Of a DNA stretch of 40,974 nt, positions 9,277 to 16,708 are shown in pieces. The notes below the pieces were generated by a model that worked only from the letters and a program-made list of their open reading frames with translations, did no database searches and was not told where the DNA came from. The DNA is from Rhodobacterales bacterium. Its GTDB lineage: Bacteria; Pseudomonadota; Alphaproteobacteria; Caulobacterales; Hyphomonadaceae. The stretch spans positions 1-40,974 of the forward strand of contig JACXUV010000022.1 in assembly GCA_014763715.1 (NCBI GenBank). The letters run 5' to 3'. The translations under genes were made by a program, and so were the position numbers. Position 1 is the stretch's first letter. Each line of letters opens with the position of its first letter.

Positions 9277-10065
9277 TCAGATCGGGGACACGCCGCCATA
9301 CACAATAAAATACGGATTGTCATAGCCGCGCTCGCGCTTGCCATAGAGCAGTGGCGCGCCCTCTTCCGTCAGCACACGGCCCCCGGCGGCTTCCACCACG
9401 GCCTGACCGGCTGCGGTGTCCCACTCCATGGTGCGGCCCATACGCGGATAGATATCTGCCTCGCCCGCGGCGATCAGGCAGAATTTCAGGGAAGAGCCTG
9501 CGCCCTTCAGGCCCGCAATCGGGAACTTTTCCAGGAAGGCATCGGTTTCTGGCGTGCGGTGGGATTTGGAAGCAACGGCCGTCAGCCCCTCTTCCGGGGC
9601 CTTGCGGATGCTGAGCGGCGTGCGCGTCGCGGGCACATCCGCACCGGGGGCCGCCTCTGCCTGCCATGCCGAATTATAGGCCTCAGCCACGAACAGGCGC
9701 GACAGGGCCGGCGCATAGACCACGCCCATGACCGGGCGGCCATGTTCGATAATGGCGATGTTCACGGTGAACTCGCCATTCTTGTTGATGAACTCCTTGG
9801 TGCCGTCCAGCGGGTCGACCAGGGCAAAGCGGGGACCGTGTTCCGGCATCTGGCCGGCGGCCATGGCTTCTTCGGCGATCACTTGCAGCTCGGGATCCGC
9901 CTCGGCCAGCGCCTTCAGGATCAGCGCCTCGGCCTTCTCGTCGGCCAGCGTGACCGGGGAATCATCGCCCTTCTTCGTGAAATCGAAGTCGCCTTCATAG
10001 ATGTCCATGATCAGCTTGCCCGCATCCAGCGCAATGCGCGCCAGCGTGTCACCCGTTATCGCCAC
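9277..10065 (-). CDS. cysQ: 3'(2'),5'-bisphosphate nucleotidase CysQ
   Basis: Inositol-monophosphatase-superfamily enzyme that removes the 3' phosphate from PAP, a by-product of sulfate assimilation and sulfotransfer. It has 262 residues. The metal-binding motif DPLDGT (about 84-89) continues into KEFINKNGEFTVNIA, the CysQ hallmark. The upstream metal glutamates are in IAEEA, and the second motif is WDTAAGQAVVEAAGG. The start codon is GTG, set by an excellent AGGAGG ribosome site six bases upstream. It sits upstream of glmM on the same strand and divergent from the caspase-like gene. Confidence 0.94.
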   Translation of the reverse strand: MAITGDTLARIALDAGKLIMDIYEGDFDFTKKGDDSPVTLADEKAEALILKALAEADPELQVIAEEAMAAGQMPEHGPRFALVDPLDGTKEFINKNGEFTVNIAIIEHGRPVMGVVYAPALSRLFVAEAYNSAWQAEAAPGADVPATRTPLSIRKAPEEGLTAVASKSHRTPETDAFLEKFPIAGLKGAGSSLKFCLIAAGEADIYPRMGRTMEWDTAAGQAVVEAAGGRVLTEEGAPLLYGKRERGYDNPYFIVYGGVSPI

Positions 10066-10197
10066 ACCTGTCCTCCTGAAGAAAATCCGGGCTCTTCCTG
10101 TCAGCCCCGCCTGCCCGAGGCAAGCCTACAGTGCTGTCATTGACTGGAAGACGCCTCTACGAGACCATTAACCTTCGTGAGATGAGTGGAGCGGGAC

Positions 10198-11766
10198 ATG
10201 ATTTCACGCCGGCACATGCTGCTGCTTGGAGGCGCCGCCGCCATGCCCTGGCCCGGCCGCGCCGTGGGACAGGAAACGCCGCCGCGGCACGCGCTGATCA
10301 TCGGCAATGCGGCCTATTCCGAAGGGATCGGTACGCTGGCCAATCCCGTCCGGGATGCCCGGCTCGTTGCCGAAGGGGTCACAGCCTGCGGCTTCAGCCT
10401 GGTGACGGGAGACATCGTGACCGACGCCGACCGCTCCACCATGATGGGCGCTGTCCGGGACTATGTGGAGGCCCTCCAGGCCAGCGGACCGGAGGCGACC
10501 GGCTTCATCTATTATTCCGGCCACGGCGCCGCGCGGGAGGGAGAAGGCAATTTCCTGATCCCCGTCGAGGAGGCCGACACGCTGGATGAGGCACTGTGGG
10601 ACGATTCCATCCCGCTCGACTGGGTGATGCGGAAGCTCGCCACCTGCGAGGCACCGACGGTCCTTTCCATCGATGCCTGCCGCAATGTCCTGAAGCTGCC
10701 GGAGGCCCAGCGCGCCCTTGGCGGCGGGGAATCCTTCCGGGGCCTGCGCCGCACCGCCGCCGGGGCGGAAGAGCGCAACATGTTCATCTCCTTCGCCACC
10801 TGGGAAGGCGAAACCGCCAGCGACGGGCGCGCCGATGACGGCAACGGCCCTTATGCCAGGGCACTCGGCACCCGCCTTCTGGAACCGGCCGTCACCGTGC
10901 GCGACATGTTCGAACAGGTCCGCCTCGACGTGCTGGAAATGACCCTGCAGCGGCAGGAGCCCATGAACCTGTCCCGCCTGCAACGCCGGTCCAGCGATAT
11001 CCGGATCGGCTCATGGAACCGTGCGCCCGGTGACAGCCCGATGGCCCCCATCAGCCAGACACCCCTGCGCGTGGCCCTCGTCTTCTCCAACGATTATGCC
11101 GAAAGCGCCCCTTACGGCCTGCCGAACACGCACGCGGATGGGGAGAAGGTCGCCGCCGCGCTCTCCGAAAGCGGCTACAAGGTGCGCCATATTCGCAATG
11201 CGGATCTTGCCGGCTTCAATGACGGCCTTGCCATGCTGCGCAACGCCCTGAACGCCGCCGGTCCGGCAGGCGTGGGCCTCGTCTACTTCGCCGGATACGG
11301 AGCATCCCTCTTCGGCGAGGAGAACTACCTTATCCCCAACGGCCCCCTGCCCCGGAACGAATACGAGGTTCAGGAGAGAGGCGCGAAACTGCAGGATGCC
11401 GTCGAATTCCTCGAAGGCTCCGCCGCACAGGCCGTGGTGCTGATGGTGGATTGCGGACGCAAATACGACTCGCCACTGGAGACCAAGGGCCTGGAACCCG
11501 GCTTTGCCGACTACACCTCAGACGCCAATGTCGTGATTGCCTATGCCGACAAGCCCGGCACAACCCGGCCGGACACCTATGGTCCATCGGTCTTTGCCGA
11601 AGCCTTCGCCACCCGCGTCCGCTCACAGGACCGGATCGACATCAATGAGGTGATGCTGCAGGTCAGCGGCGACGTCATCGCCGCGACCGCAAGTGCACAA
11701 CAGCCCTGGTTCCAGTCTTCCGTCCGTCTGCCCATCTTCTTCCGGGCAGACGTGGAAGAAACCTGA
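10198..11766 (+). CDS. Exported caspase-like (peptidase C14) protein with a tandem pseudocaspase half
   Basis: A 522-residue protein with a twin-arginine-like signal (ISRRHMLLLGG, cleavage near AVGQE). The first half, about 30-270, is a caspase p20/p10-like domain with ALIIGNAAY, the catalytic His109 in YYSGHG and Cys161 in IDACR. The second half, about 288-518, repeats the same plan (RVALVFSNDY, GLVYFAGYG, MVDCGRK, then a p10-like stretch). It has Tyr367 in place of the catalytic His and Gly420 in place of the catalytic Cys; its Cys419 is shifted by one residue. The second half is therefore probably a regulatory pseudo-enzyme. I prefer the ATG at 10198, which starts the signal; a GTG at 10186 is in frame. 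No neighbour suggests a target. Confidence 0.85.
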   Translation: MISRRHMLLLGGAAAMPWPGRAVGQETPPRHALIIGNAAYSEGIGTLANPVRDARLVAEGVTACGFSLVTGDIVTDADRSTMMGAVRDYVEALQASGPEATGFIYYSGHGAAREGEGNFLIPVEEADTLDEALWDDSIPLDWVMRKLATCEAPTVLSIDACRNVLKLPEAQRALGGGESFRGLRRTAAGAEERNMFISFATWEGETASDGRADDGNGPYARALGTRLLEPAVTVRDMFEQVRLDVLEMTLQRQEPMNLSRLQRRSSDIRIGSWNRAPGDSPMAPISQTPLRVALVFSNDYAESAPYGLPNTHADGEKVAAALSESGYKVRHIRNADLAGFNDGLAMLRNALNAAGPAGVGLVYFAGYGASLFGEENYLIPNGPLPRNEYEVQERGAKLQDAVEFLEGSAAQAVVLMVDCGRKYDSPLETKGLEPGFADYTSDANVVIAYADKPGTTRPDTYGPSVFAEAFATRVRSQDRIDINEVMLQVSGDVIAATASAQQPWFQSSVRLPIFFRADVEET

Positions 11767-11793
11767 TACTTATCCACTTGTGAAAGTTTTTCC

Positions 11794-11819
11794 TTGACGG
11801 ACACATCCGCACGCGTCAA
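11794..11819. promoter_or_regulatory. Inverted repeat upstream of arsR-type gene (candidate operator)
   Basis: TTGACG (11794-11799) and CGTCAA (11814-11819) form a perfect 6-bp inverted repeat with a 14-nt spacer, ending 11 bp before the ArsR-family start codon. ArsR-type regulators often bind such repeats over their own promoter. This is suggestive only. Confidence 0.3.
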
Positions 11820-11830
11820 CACTTTCCCAT

Positions 11831-12166
11831 ATGGCTAAGTATTCTATAGATCTGGACAAGGCTTTTTCCGCGCTCGCCGATCCCACTCGGCGGGCCATCG
11901 TGAACCTTTTGTGCGACGGGCCCAAATCCGTAAGCGAACTTTCCGAGCCGTTCGACCTGGCCCTGCCGTCATTGCTGAAACATGTGCGCGTGCTGGAAGA
12001 GAGCGGGCTGATCAGTTCAGAAAAAGCCGGACGCGTCCGAACTTGCAAGGTCCAGCCGGACACGCTGCGAGAGACCGAAGCATGGATTCACCAGCACATT
12101 GCTGTTTGGGAAAATCGCCTCGACCGCATGGAAGCCCACATTCAACGCATGAAGAGAAAGCATTGA
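11831..12166 (+). CDS. ArsR-family transcriptional regulator
   Basis: Small DNA-binding repressor of 111 residues with the ArsR winged helix. It begins with AFSALADPTRRAIVNLL, then the helix-turn-helix at about 34-62 (SVSELSEPFDLALPSLLKHV and LEESGLI). There is no paired-cysteine metal site: the only cysteines are at 28 and 72, so it is unlikely to sense metals. It belongs to the subgroup always found next to SRPBCC (AHSA1-like) genes, and here that partner starts 4 bp after its stop. The two are almost certainly one operon, presumably self-repressed. Confidence 0.92.
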   Translation: MAKYSIDLDKAFSALADPTRRAIVNLLCDGPKSVSELSEPFDLALPSLLKHVRVLEESGLISSEKAGRVRTCKVQPDTLRETEAWIHQHIAVWENRLDRMEAHIQRMKRKH

Positions 12167-12170
12167 GGCC

Positions 12171-12671
12171 ATGACCAATTCCTCAAAGATTGCCCCCTCA
12201 CCCTGGCAGGACTGGCCGCTCGACCGCGAGATCGTCATCAGCCGGGTGATCGACGCCCCCCGCAGCCTCGTTTATGCGGCGTGGGCGGACCCCCTACAGA
12301 TACAGGAATGGTTTGGACCCGACGGTCTCGCCATCGAAACCAAAGAAATCAACCTGGCCCCCGGCGGGGTTTGGCAATTCGACATGGTTGGTGCCGATGG
12401 CACCCGTTACACGAACCGGATGGTGTTCGTCCGCATGGAGGCCCCAGCCTTAATAGAAGTTGAGCACGGGTCAGATGTGGACGACGATCCCAGCCGCTTC
12501 CGGATGCTCGTGACCTTTGATGAGCAGGCCAATGGCAAGACCGTCATCACGCTCCGTCAGATGCACCCCTCACCGACGTTGCGGTCCGAGAAGATCGGCT
12601 TTGGCGCAGTAGAGTATGGCGGGCAGACACTCACCAAGCTCGCCCGCCATATTGAAAAGGCCAACGCCTAG
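12171..12671 (+). CDS. SRPBCC domain protein (AHSA1-like, START superfamily)
   Basis: A 166-residue SRPBCC-fold protein with a hydrophobic ligand pocket. It shows the typical REIVISRVIDAPRSLVYAAW start and the WFGPDG motif, with a VTFDEQANGKTVITLRQ strand pair near the end. Partners of ArsR regulators in this subfamily are thought to bind or modify small hydrophobic molecules; the ligand here is unknown. It lies 4 bp after the regulator gene, and its stop codon overlaps that of the convergent FKBP gene by 4 bp. Confidence 0.9.
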   Translation: MTNSSKIAPSPWQDWPLDREIVISRVIDAPRSLVYAAWADPLQIQEWFGPDGLAIETKEINLAPGGVWQFDMVGADGTRYTNRMVFVRMEAPALIEVEHGSDVDDDPSRFRMLVTFDEQANGKTVITLRQMHPSPTLRSEKIGFGAVEYGGQTLTKLARHIEKANA

Positions 12672-13555
12672 TTCAGCACGTCTGCCAGTTCGACCTCGAA
12701 GATGAGATCGGAGTCCGGCGGGATCGGGCCGCCCGGCGTGCCTTTCTTGCCATAGGCAAGGTCGGACGGGATATAGAGCAGCCAGCGGTCGCCCGGCTTC
12801 ATCATGGACAGCGCCTCGACCCAGCCGCGGATCAGGCGGTTGGACGGGAAGATTTCCGGCGCGCCGCGCTGGAAGGCGCTGTCGAACATTTCACCCGTCT
12901 CGGCGAGGCGGCCTTCATAATAGACGACGACTTCCTGCCCGTTCACCGGGCTTGCGCCATCGGCATCGCCGCTGGCCAGAACGACATATTCGAGGCCGGA
13001 GCCGGTTTTCTTCACGTCCGGCGACTCATGGTTCCACGGCGTGTATTTCTCCCAGGCGGCCGTATCGACGGATTTCGGCTCCATCACGTCGACCAGGTCC
13101 ACGAGGAAGACGAGATCGTCGCCCGCCTTGATGACCGGGCCGCGGTCGGCATTGCCATAGGCCAGCTTGTTCGGGACGTAGAACAGGTACTGGTCGCCTT
13201 CGTGCATCTTCTGCAGGCCGATGGTCCAACCGGGGATCACCTGATTCAGGCGGAACATGGCGGACTTGCCGCGATCATAGGAGGAATCGAACTTGTCGCC
13301 GTTCGCCGTGCGGCCTTCATAGTCGACGCTGACAAGGTCGCTGACGCCGGGGCTGACGCCCTTGCCGTCCCCCTGGCGGATCACGACCCATTGCAGGCCG
13401 CTGTCCGGATCGGTCTGGACGCCCTTGGCATCCGGGTTCCAGGGCAGGTGCTGGGCGAACACGGTGTCAATGTCTTCCGGGGCCTTCTGGCCGCCGCTGC
13501 AGGCGGCGATCAGGGCGAGGGCCGCACTGGCGGCCACAGCGAGGATGCGCTTCAT
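12668..13555 (-). CDS. Lipoprotein with two FKBP-type peptidyl-prolyl isomerase domains
   Basis: Predicted lipoprotein that speeds proline isomerisation during folding of exported proteins. It has 295 residues from the chosen ATG. The signal ends in LIAAC with the lipid-modified Cys at 19. FKBP domain 1 (about 70-158) has VDYEGRTANGDKFDSSYDRG, VIPGWTIGL and YVPNKLAYG. Domain 2 (about 200-294) has VYYEGRLAETGEMFDS, LIRGWVEALSMMKPGDRW and YIPSDLAYG. Both keep most ligand-pocket residues. The frame is open to 13660, but the extra residues are basic and would destroy the signal peptide. Tandem FKBP domains in one bacterial lipoprotein are less common than single ones. Confidence 0.9.
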   Translation of the reverse strand: MKRILAVAASAALALIAACSGGQKAPEDIDTVFAQHLPWNPDAKGVQTDPDSGLQWVVIRQGDGKGVSPGVSDLVSVDYEGRTANGDKFDSSYDRGKSAMFRLNQVIPGWTIGLQKMHEGDQYLFYVPNKLAYGNADRGPVIKAGDDLVFLVDLVDVMEPKSVDTAAWEKYTPWNHESPDVKKTGSGLEYVVLASGDADGASPVNGQEVVVYYEGRLAETGEMFDSAFQRGAPEIFPSNRLIRGWVEALSMMKPGDRWLLYIPSDLAYGKKGTPGGPIPPDSDLIFEVELADVLN

Positions 13556-13599
13556 CTTGAGTTTCCGTTTCGGCTTCTCTGTATAGCTGAGCTGTCTAA

Positions 13600-13638
13600 G
13601 GCGCTTCCGGGGCGAAGTCACCCGCCCCGGCCAGCGCC
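13600..13638. other. Strong GC-rich hairpin between ilvA and the FKBP gene
   Basis: GGCGCT (13600-13605) pairs with AGCGCC (13633-13638), and CCGGGGCG (13607-13614) pairs with CGCCCCGG (13623-13630) around an 8-nt loop. The total is 14 paired bases. No T-run follows on either strand, so it is not a classical terminator; it may be a 3'-end stabiliser or a Rho-dependent pause site for ilvA. Confidence 0.5.
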
Positions 13639-13652
13639 GGACATTACAGATC

Positions 13653-14879
13653 TCACACACTGCGCGGCGGATAGCCCGCCATGGTCAGTGCATCGATGAC
13701 TTCCTGCGTGTGCTGGCTATCGCGGGTCTCGATCAGGATGTCGAACTCCGCGCCCTTGGCGGGCACGTCCAGCGCGATGCGGTTATGGGCGACTTCCATG
13801 ATGTTCGCGCCCTGATCGCCGATGATCTTGGAGACCAGCGCCAGGAGACCCGGACGGTCGTCGCCGATGATGCGGATTCGCGCGAGGCGGTTCTCCCGCA
13901 CCAGCGCCCGCGTCAGCACGGAGGCCAGCAGCCGCGTGTCGATATTCCCGCCGCACAGGACGAGGCCCACCTTGCGGCCATAGAAGCGCGTCGGATGGGC
14001 CAGCAGTGCGGCAAGGCCCGCCGCGCCTGCGCCCTCGGCAATCGTCTTCTCGATGTCGGCAAACAGGGTGATCGCCCGTTCGAGGTGTTCCTCCTCGACC
14101 AGCAGGATGTCGTCCACCAGCTGTTCGGCGATCTGGCGGGTCAGCACGCCGACCTCTTTCACCGCGATCCCCTCGGCAATCGTGGCGCCGCCCATCTTCG
14201 GCTTCTTGCCGTTCAGCGCCGCATGCATGCATGGATACATCGCCGCTTCCACGCCGAAGACCTTGATGTCCGGCTTCAGCGCCTTGGCCGCCGTCGCGAT
14301 GCCGCTGATCAGGCCGCCGCCGCCAATCGGCACGACCAGCGTGTCGAGGTCCGGATTGGCCTCCAGCATCTCCAGCGCGATCGTCCCCTGCCCGGCGATG
14401 ATGTCGGCATCGTCGAACGGGTGGATGAAGGTCAGGCCCTCTTTCTCGGCCAGTTCCAGCGCATAGTCCTTCGCCTCATCGAAGATCAGGCCTTCCAGGA
14501 TGACCCGGGCGCCATGATCGCGCGTATGCTGCACCTTGTTGAAGGGCGTCGTCTCGGCCATCACGATGGTCGCCGGAATGCCGAGGCGCCGGGCATGATA
14601 GGCGACGCCCTGCGCATGGTTGCCGGCAGAGGCCGCGATCACGCCGCGCTTCTTCTGCGCCTCGGTCAGCTTGGACAGCTTGTTCAGCGCCCCGCGCTCC
14701 TTGAAGGCGGCGGTGTACTGGTGGTTTTCGAACTTCACCCACACTTCTGCCCCCGTGATCGAGGACAGCGTGCGGGAGTGGCTCATCGGCGTGTTCTGGA
14801 CCTGACCTGCAATAATCATTGCAGCGGCTTTCACATCAGCAAGCGTGACGGGAAGGCTGGGGCGCTGCGTATCGGCCAT
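13653..14879 (-). CDS. ilvA: Threonine ammonia-lyase (threonine dehydratase)
   Basis: PLP enzyme converting threonine to 2-oxobutanoate and ammonia, the first step towards isoleucine. It has 408 residues. The PLP lysine is Lys60 in TAAFKERGALNKL. The phosphate-binding loop is VPIGGGGLISGIATAAK, and AEGAGAAGLAAL is present. A single ACT-type domain occupies about residues 330-408 (RIRIIGDDRPGLLALVSKI). The single short ACT domain matches the TdcB-with-ACT form common in Alphaproteobacteria, rather than the two-ACT E. coli IlvA, so a catabolic role cannot be excluded. A GAGGACC ribosome site precedes the ATG. Confidence 0.93.
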   Translation of the reverse strand: MADTQRPSLPVTLADVKAAAMIIAGQVQNTPMSHSRTLSSITGAEVWVKFENHQYTAAFKERGALNKLSKLTEAQKKRGVIAASAGNHAQGVAYHARRLGIPATIVMAETTPFNKVQHTRDHGARVILEGLIFDEAKDYALELAEKEGLTFIHPFDDADIIAGQGTIALEMLEANPDLDTLVVPIGGGGLISGIATAAKALKPDIKVFGVEAAMYPCMHAALNGKKPKMGGATIAEGIAVKEVGVLTRQIAEQLVDDILLVEEEHLERAITLFADIEKTIAEGAGAAGLAALLAHPTRFYGRKVGLVLCGGNIDTRLLASVLTRALVRENRLARIRIIGDDRPGLLALVSKIIGDQGANIMEVAHNRIALDVPAKGAEFDILIETRDSQHTQEVIDALTMAGYPPRSV

Positions 14880-15057
14880 GGTTCTGGTCCTCGGGGTTAA
14901 AGCGCGCGCACCCTATGCCCGAGGGTATGGAAGAGCAAGCAGGAGTGGGAGTTGGGGGCCTTATATCCTCAAACACTGGACTAGCAGTGTATGGTTCACT
15001 CTTGCTGTAGAATATGCGCGCAGCTACGATCCACCTAAAGTGGGAGGACGAATAGCA

Positions 15058-15624
15058 ATGGATTGTGTAATACTAGTCGATAATTCCAACGTCTTTATCG
15101 AAGGGCAAAAGCTATCTGCTTTACAGAAAGGTATAGTTGGGGCGCCCGGACAAAGACAGCCCGCAGATCCATCTTGGCGGATCAACTTTGCCGGCCTATT
15201 GGCTGCCCTTGCAGATGGCCGTGATATTCGGAAGGCTTTCTTGGTTGGGTCGCGTCCCCCGCCAAAAGATGAAGTTTGGAAGATGGCGCAACACAACGGC
15301 TTTGAAGTCATCACGCATGATCGCGATGCAAATAACAAAGAAAAAGCCGTAGATACTGAATTGGTGACACAAGGCACGTTACTCGTGGCAACGACATCGC
15401 CAGCTGTTCTAGTTCTGGCTTCGGGTGATCGCGACTTTATCCCCTTAATCAGGGTTGCCCAAGGCCGCGGTTGGTCAACCGAAATGGCCGCATTCTCAAG
15501 TGCTTTCTCGAACTATGGGGAGATGGCAACAACGGTCGACAAAGTTCGTCCGCTAGACACAGTTTTTAATACAATTGGCTCTCACAGCTTTGAATGGCCA
15601 ACACCAACGGTAGAGTCTGACTAA
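15058..15624 (+). CDS. NYN domain protein (PIN-like, LabA/DUF88 type)
   Basis: Probable metal-dependent RNase of the NYN/PIN fold, 188 residues. Acidic residues of the fold are visible: Asp8 in ILVDNSNVF, Asp99 in KAVDTELV, and Asp124 and Asp126 in LASGDRDFIPLI. There is no signal or membrane segment, so it is cytoplasmic. The frame is open from 14845, but the ATG at 15058 has a GGGAGGA ribosome site and begins exactly at the domain. Base and codon use (TTA, ATA, AAT, CTA) are clearly more AT-rich than in the flanking genes, which suggests recent acquisition. It is inserted as a single gene between ilvA and the cytochrome operon. The RNA target is unknown. Confidence 0.85.
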   Translation: MDCVILVDNSNVFIEGQKLSALQKGIVGAPGQRQPADPSWRINFAGLLAALADGRDIRKAFLVGSRPPPKDEVWKMAQHNGFEVITHDRDANNKEKAVDTELVTQGTLLVATTSPAVLVLASGDRDFIPLIRVAQGRGWSTEMAAFSSAFSNYGEMATTVDKVRPLDTVFNTIGSHSFEWPTPTVESD

Positions 15625-15649
15625 CTGTTTTGAACGAAATAACGAGAGC

Positions 15650-16708
15650 CTACTCCTCCATCCCCGCAATCCACGCATTGATCAGCTCCAGCCCCATCGG
15701 GTCCGGAATGGTCCGGCCCAGTTCCGGCATGGCAATGCCCGGTTCGGTGGAGGCCATGCGGAAGGCGAGGATCGATTCCTCCGGGTGCCCCGGATCGATC
15801 ACATAGCGACGGTTGCCGGAACCGCGGCCCGCCGCCGTCGGGTGCTTCTTCAGGCCAAGGCGGGTGGGTGAGGTTTCCTCCAGCGTCAGCCACAGGCCGG
15901 AATTCGAGGCCGAGCCGTCCGGCTTGTGACAATGGCCGCAATTGATGTCGAGATAGCCGCGTGCCCGCGCCTCCAGCGGCAGGCTGGTGTCCAAGGAGGA
16001 AGGGGTCCGCTTCATGCCCAGCGGCACGCCGTCCAGAAGGCCCGCCGCCACCCAGTCCGACAACTGATCGACGCCCGCGGGCCCGGCATGATCCAGATTG
16101 CGCAGCTTCGGCCCGATGGGGCTGATCGTGTCGCCTGACAGGTGGCAAGTCTTGCACTGGTTCTTGTTCGGCACTTCGTAATGGATTTCCAGCGGCTCAC
16201 CCGCCGGGCTGATCGTTTCGATCGTGCGCCGCGCGCCGGTGGGGGCGTATTTCGCCTCTGTGCCGGCCTCGTTCCAGACATAGGGAAACGCGGCCCAGCC
16301 ATCGGCTTTGCGGATAATCACCCGCGTCTCGACCTTGTAGGCGCCGTCCTCCGGGCTGCGCATGTCGGGCGCAAACCCAAACGTCTTGATCAGCGCTGTG
16401 CCGACCGGAAACTCTGGCAGGCCCGCGCCCTCCGCCTGCACCATATTGCCCGGCGGCACATAGATGAACCGGTGCTTGGCCGCATCGTCGGAGAAAAGCG
16501 GATTGATCAGGTCATAGGGCTTCACGCGGCTTGCCGGGTGGTCTGCCCCCGCATCCTCGAAAAATCCGTAATCGGACAGCAGCGCTGCAGGCTTTTCTGC
16601 CAGAATGGTGTCGAGGTTCGGGCTTGCCGGGCTGGCCGCCTGCCCGGCCCCGCACGCAGCGAGGCCCAGACAGGCAACCACAAGCCCCAGAAGCGGGGCC
16701 AGCCTCAT
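15650..16708 (-). CDS. Diheme c-type cytochrome lipoprotein (SO2930 / HNE_0200 family)
   Basis: Predicted exported lipoprotein of 352 residues with two haem-binding sites, CKTCH (185-189) and CGHCH (257-261). The signal ends in LGLAAC (Cys19). The N-terminal part (LLSDYGFFEDAG, VKPYDLINPLFSDDA, KHRFIYVPPG) and the C-terminal IPDPMGLELINAWI match the family TIGR03806, named after a Hyphomonas gene. Members nearly always sit beside a parallel beta-helix protein, as here: its start overlaps the stop of the beta-helix gene by 4 bp, so the two are translationally coupled. An electron-transfer or oxidase-like role is likely; the reaction is not established. Confidence 0.92.
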   Translation of the reverse strand: MRLAPLLGLVVACLGLAACGAGQAASPASPNLDTILAEKPAALLSDYGFFEDAGADHPASRVKPYDLINPLFSDDAAKHRFIYVPPGNMVQAEGAGLPEFPVGTALIKTFGFAPDMRSPEDGAYKVETRVIIRKADGWAAFPYVWNEAGTEAKYAPTGARRTIETISPAGEPLEIHYEVPNKNQCKTCHLSGDTISPIGPKLRNLDHAGPAGVDQLSDWVAAGLLDGVPLGMKRTPSSLDTSLPLEARARGYLDINCGHCHKPDGSASNSGLWLTLEETSPTRLGLKKHPTAAGRGSGNRRYVIDPGHPEESILAFRMASTEPGIAMPELGRTIPDPMGLELINAWIAGMEE

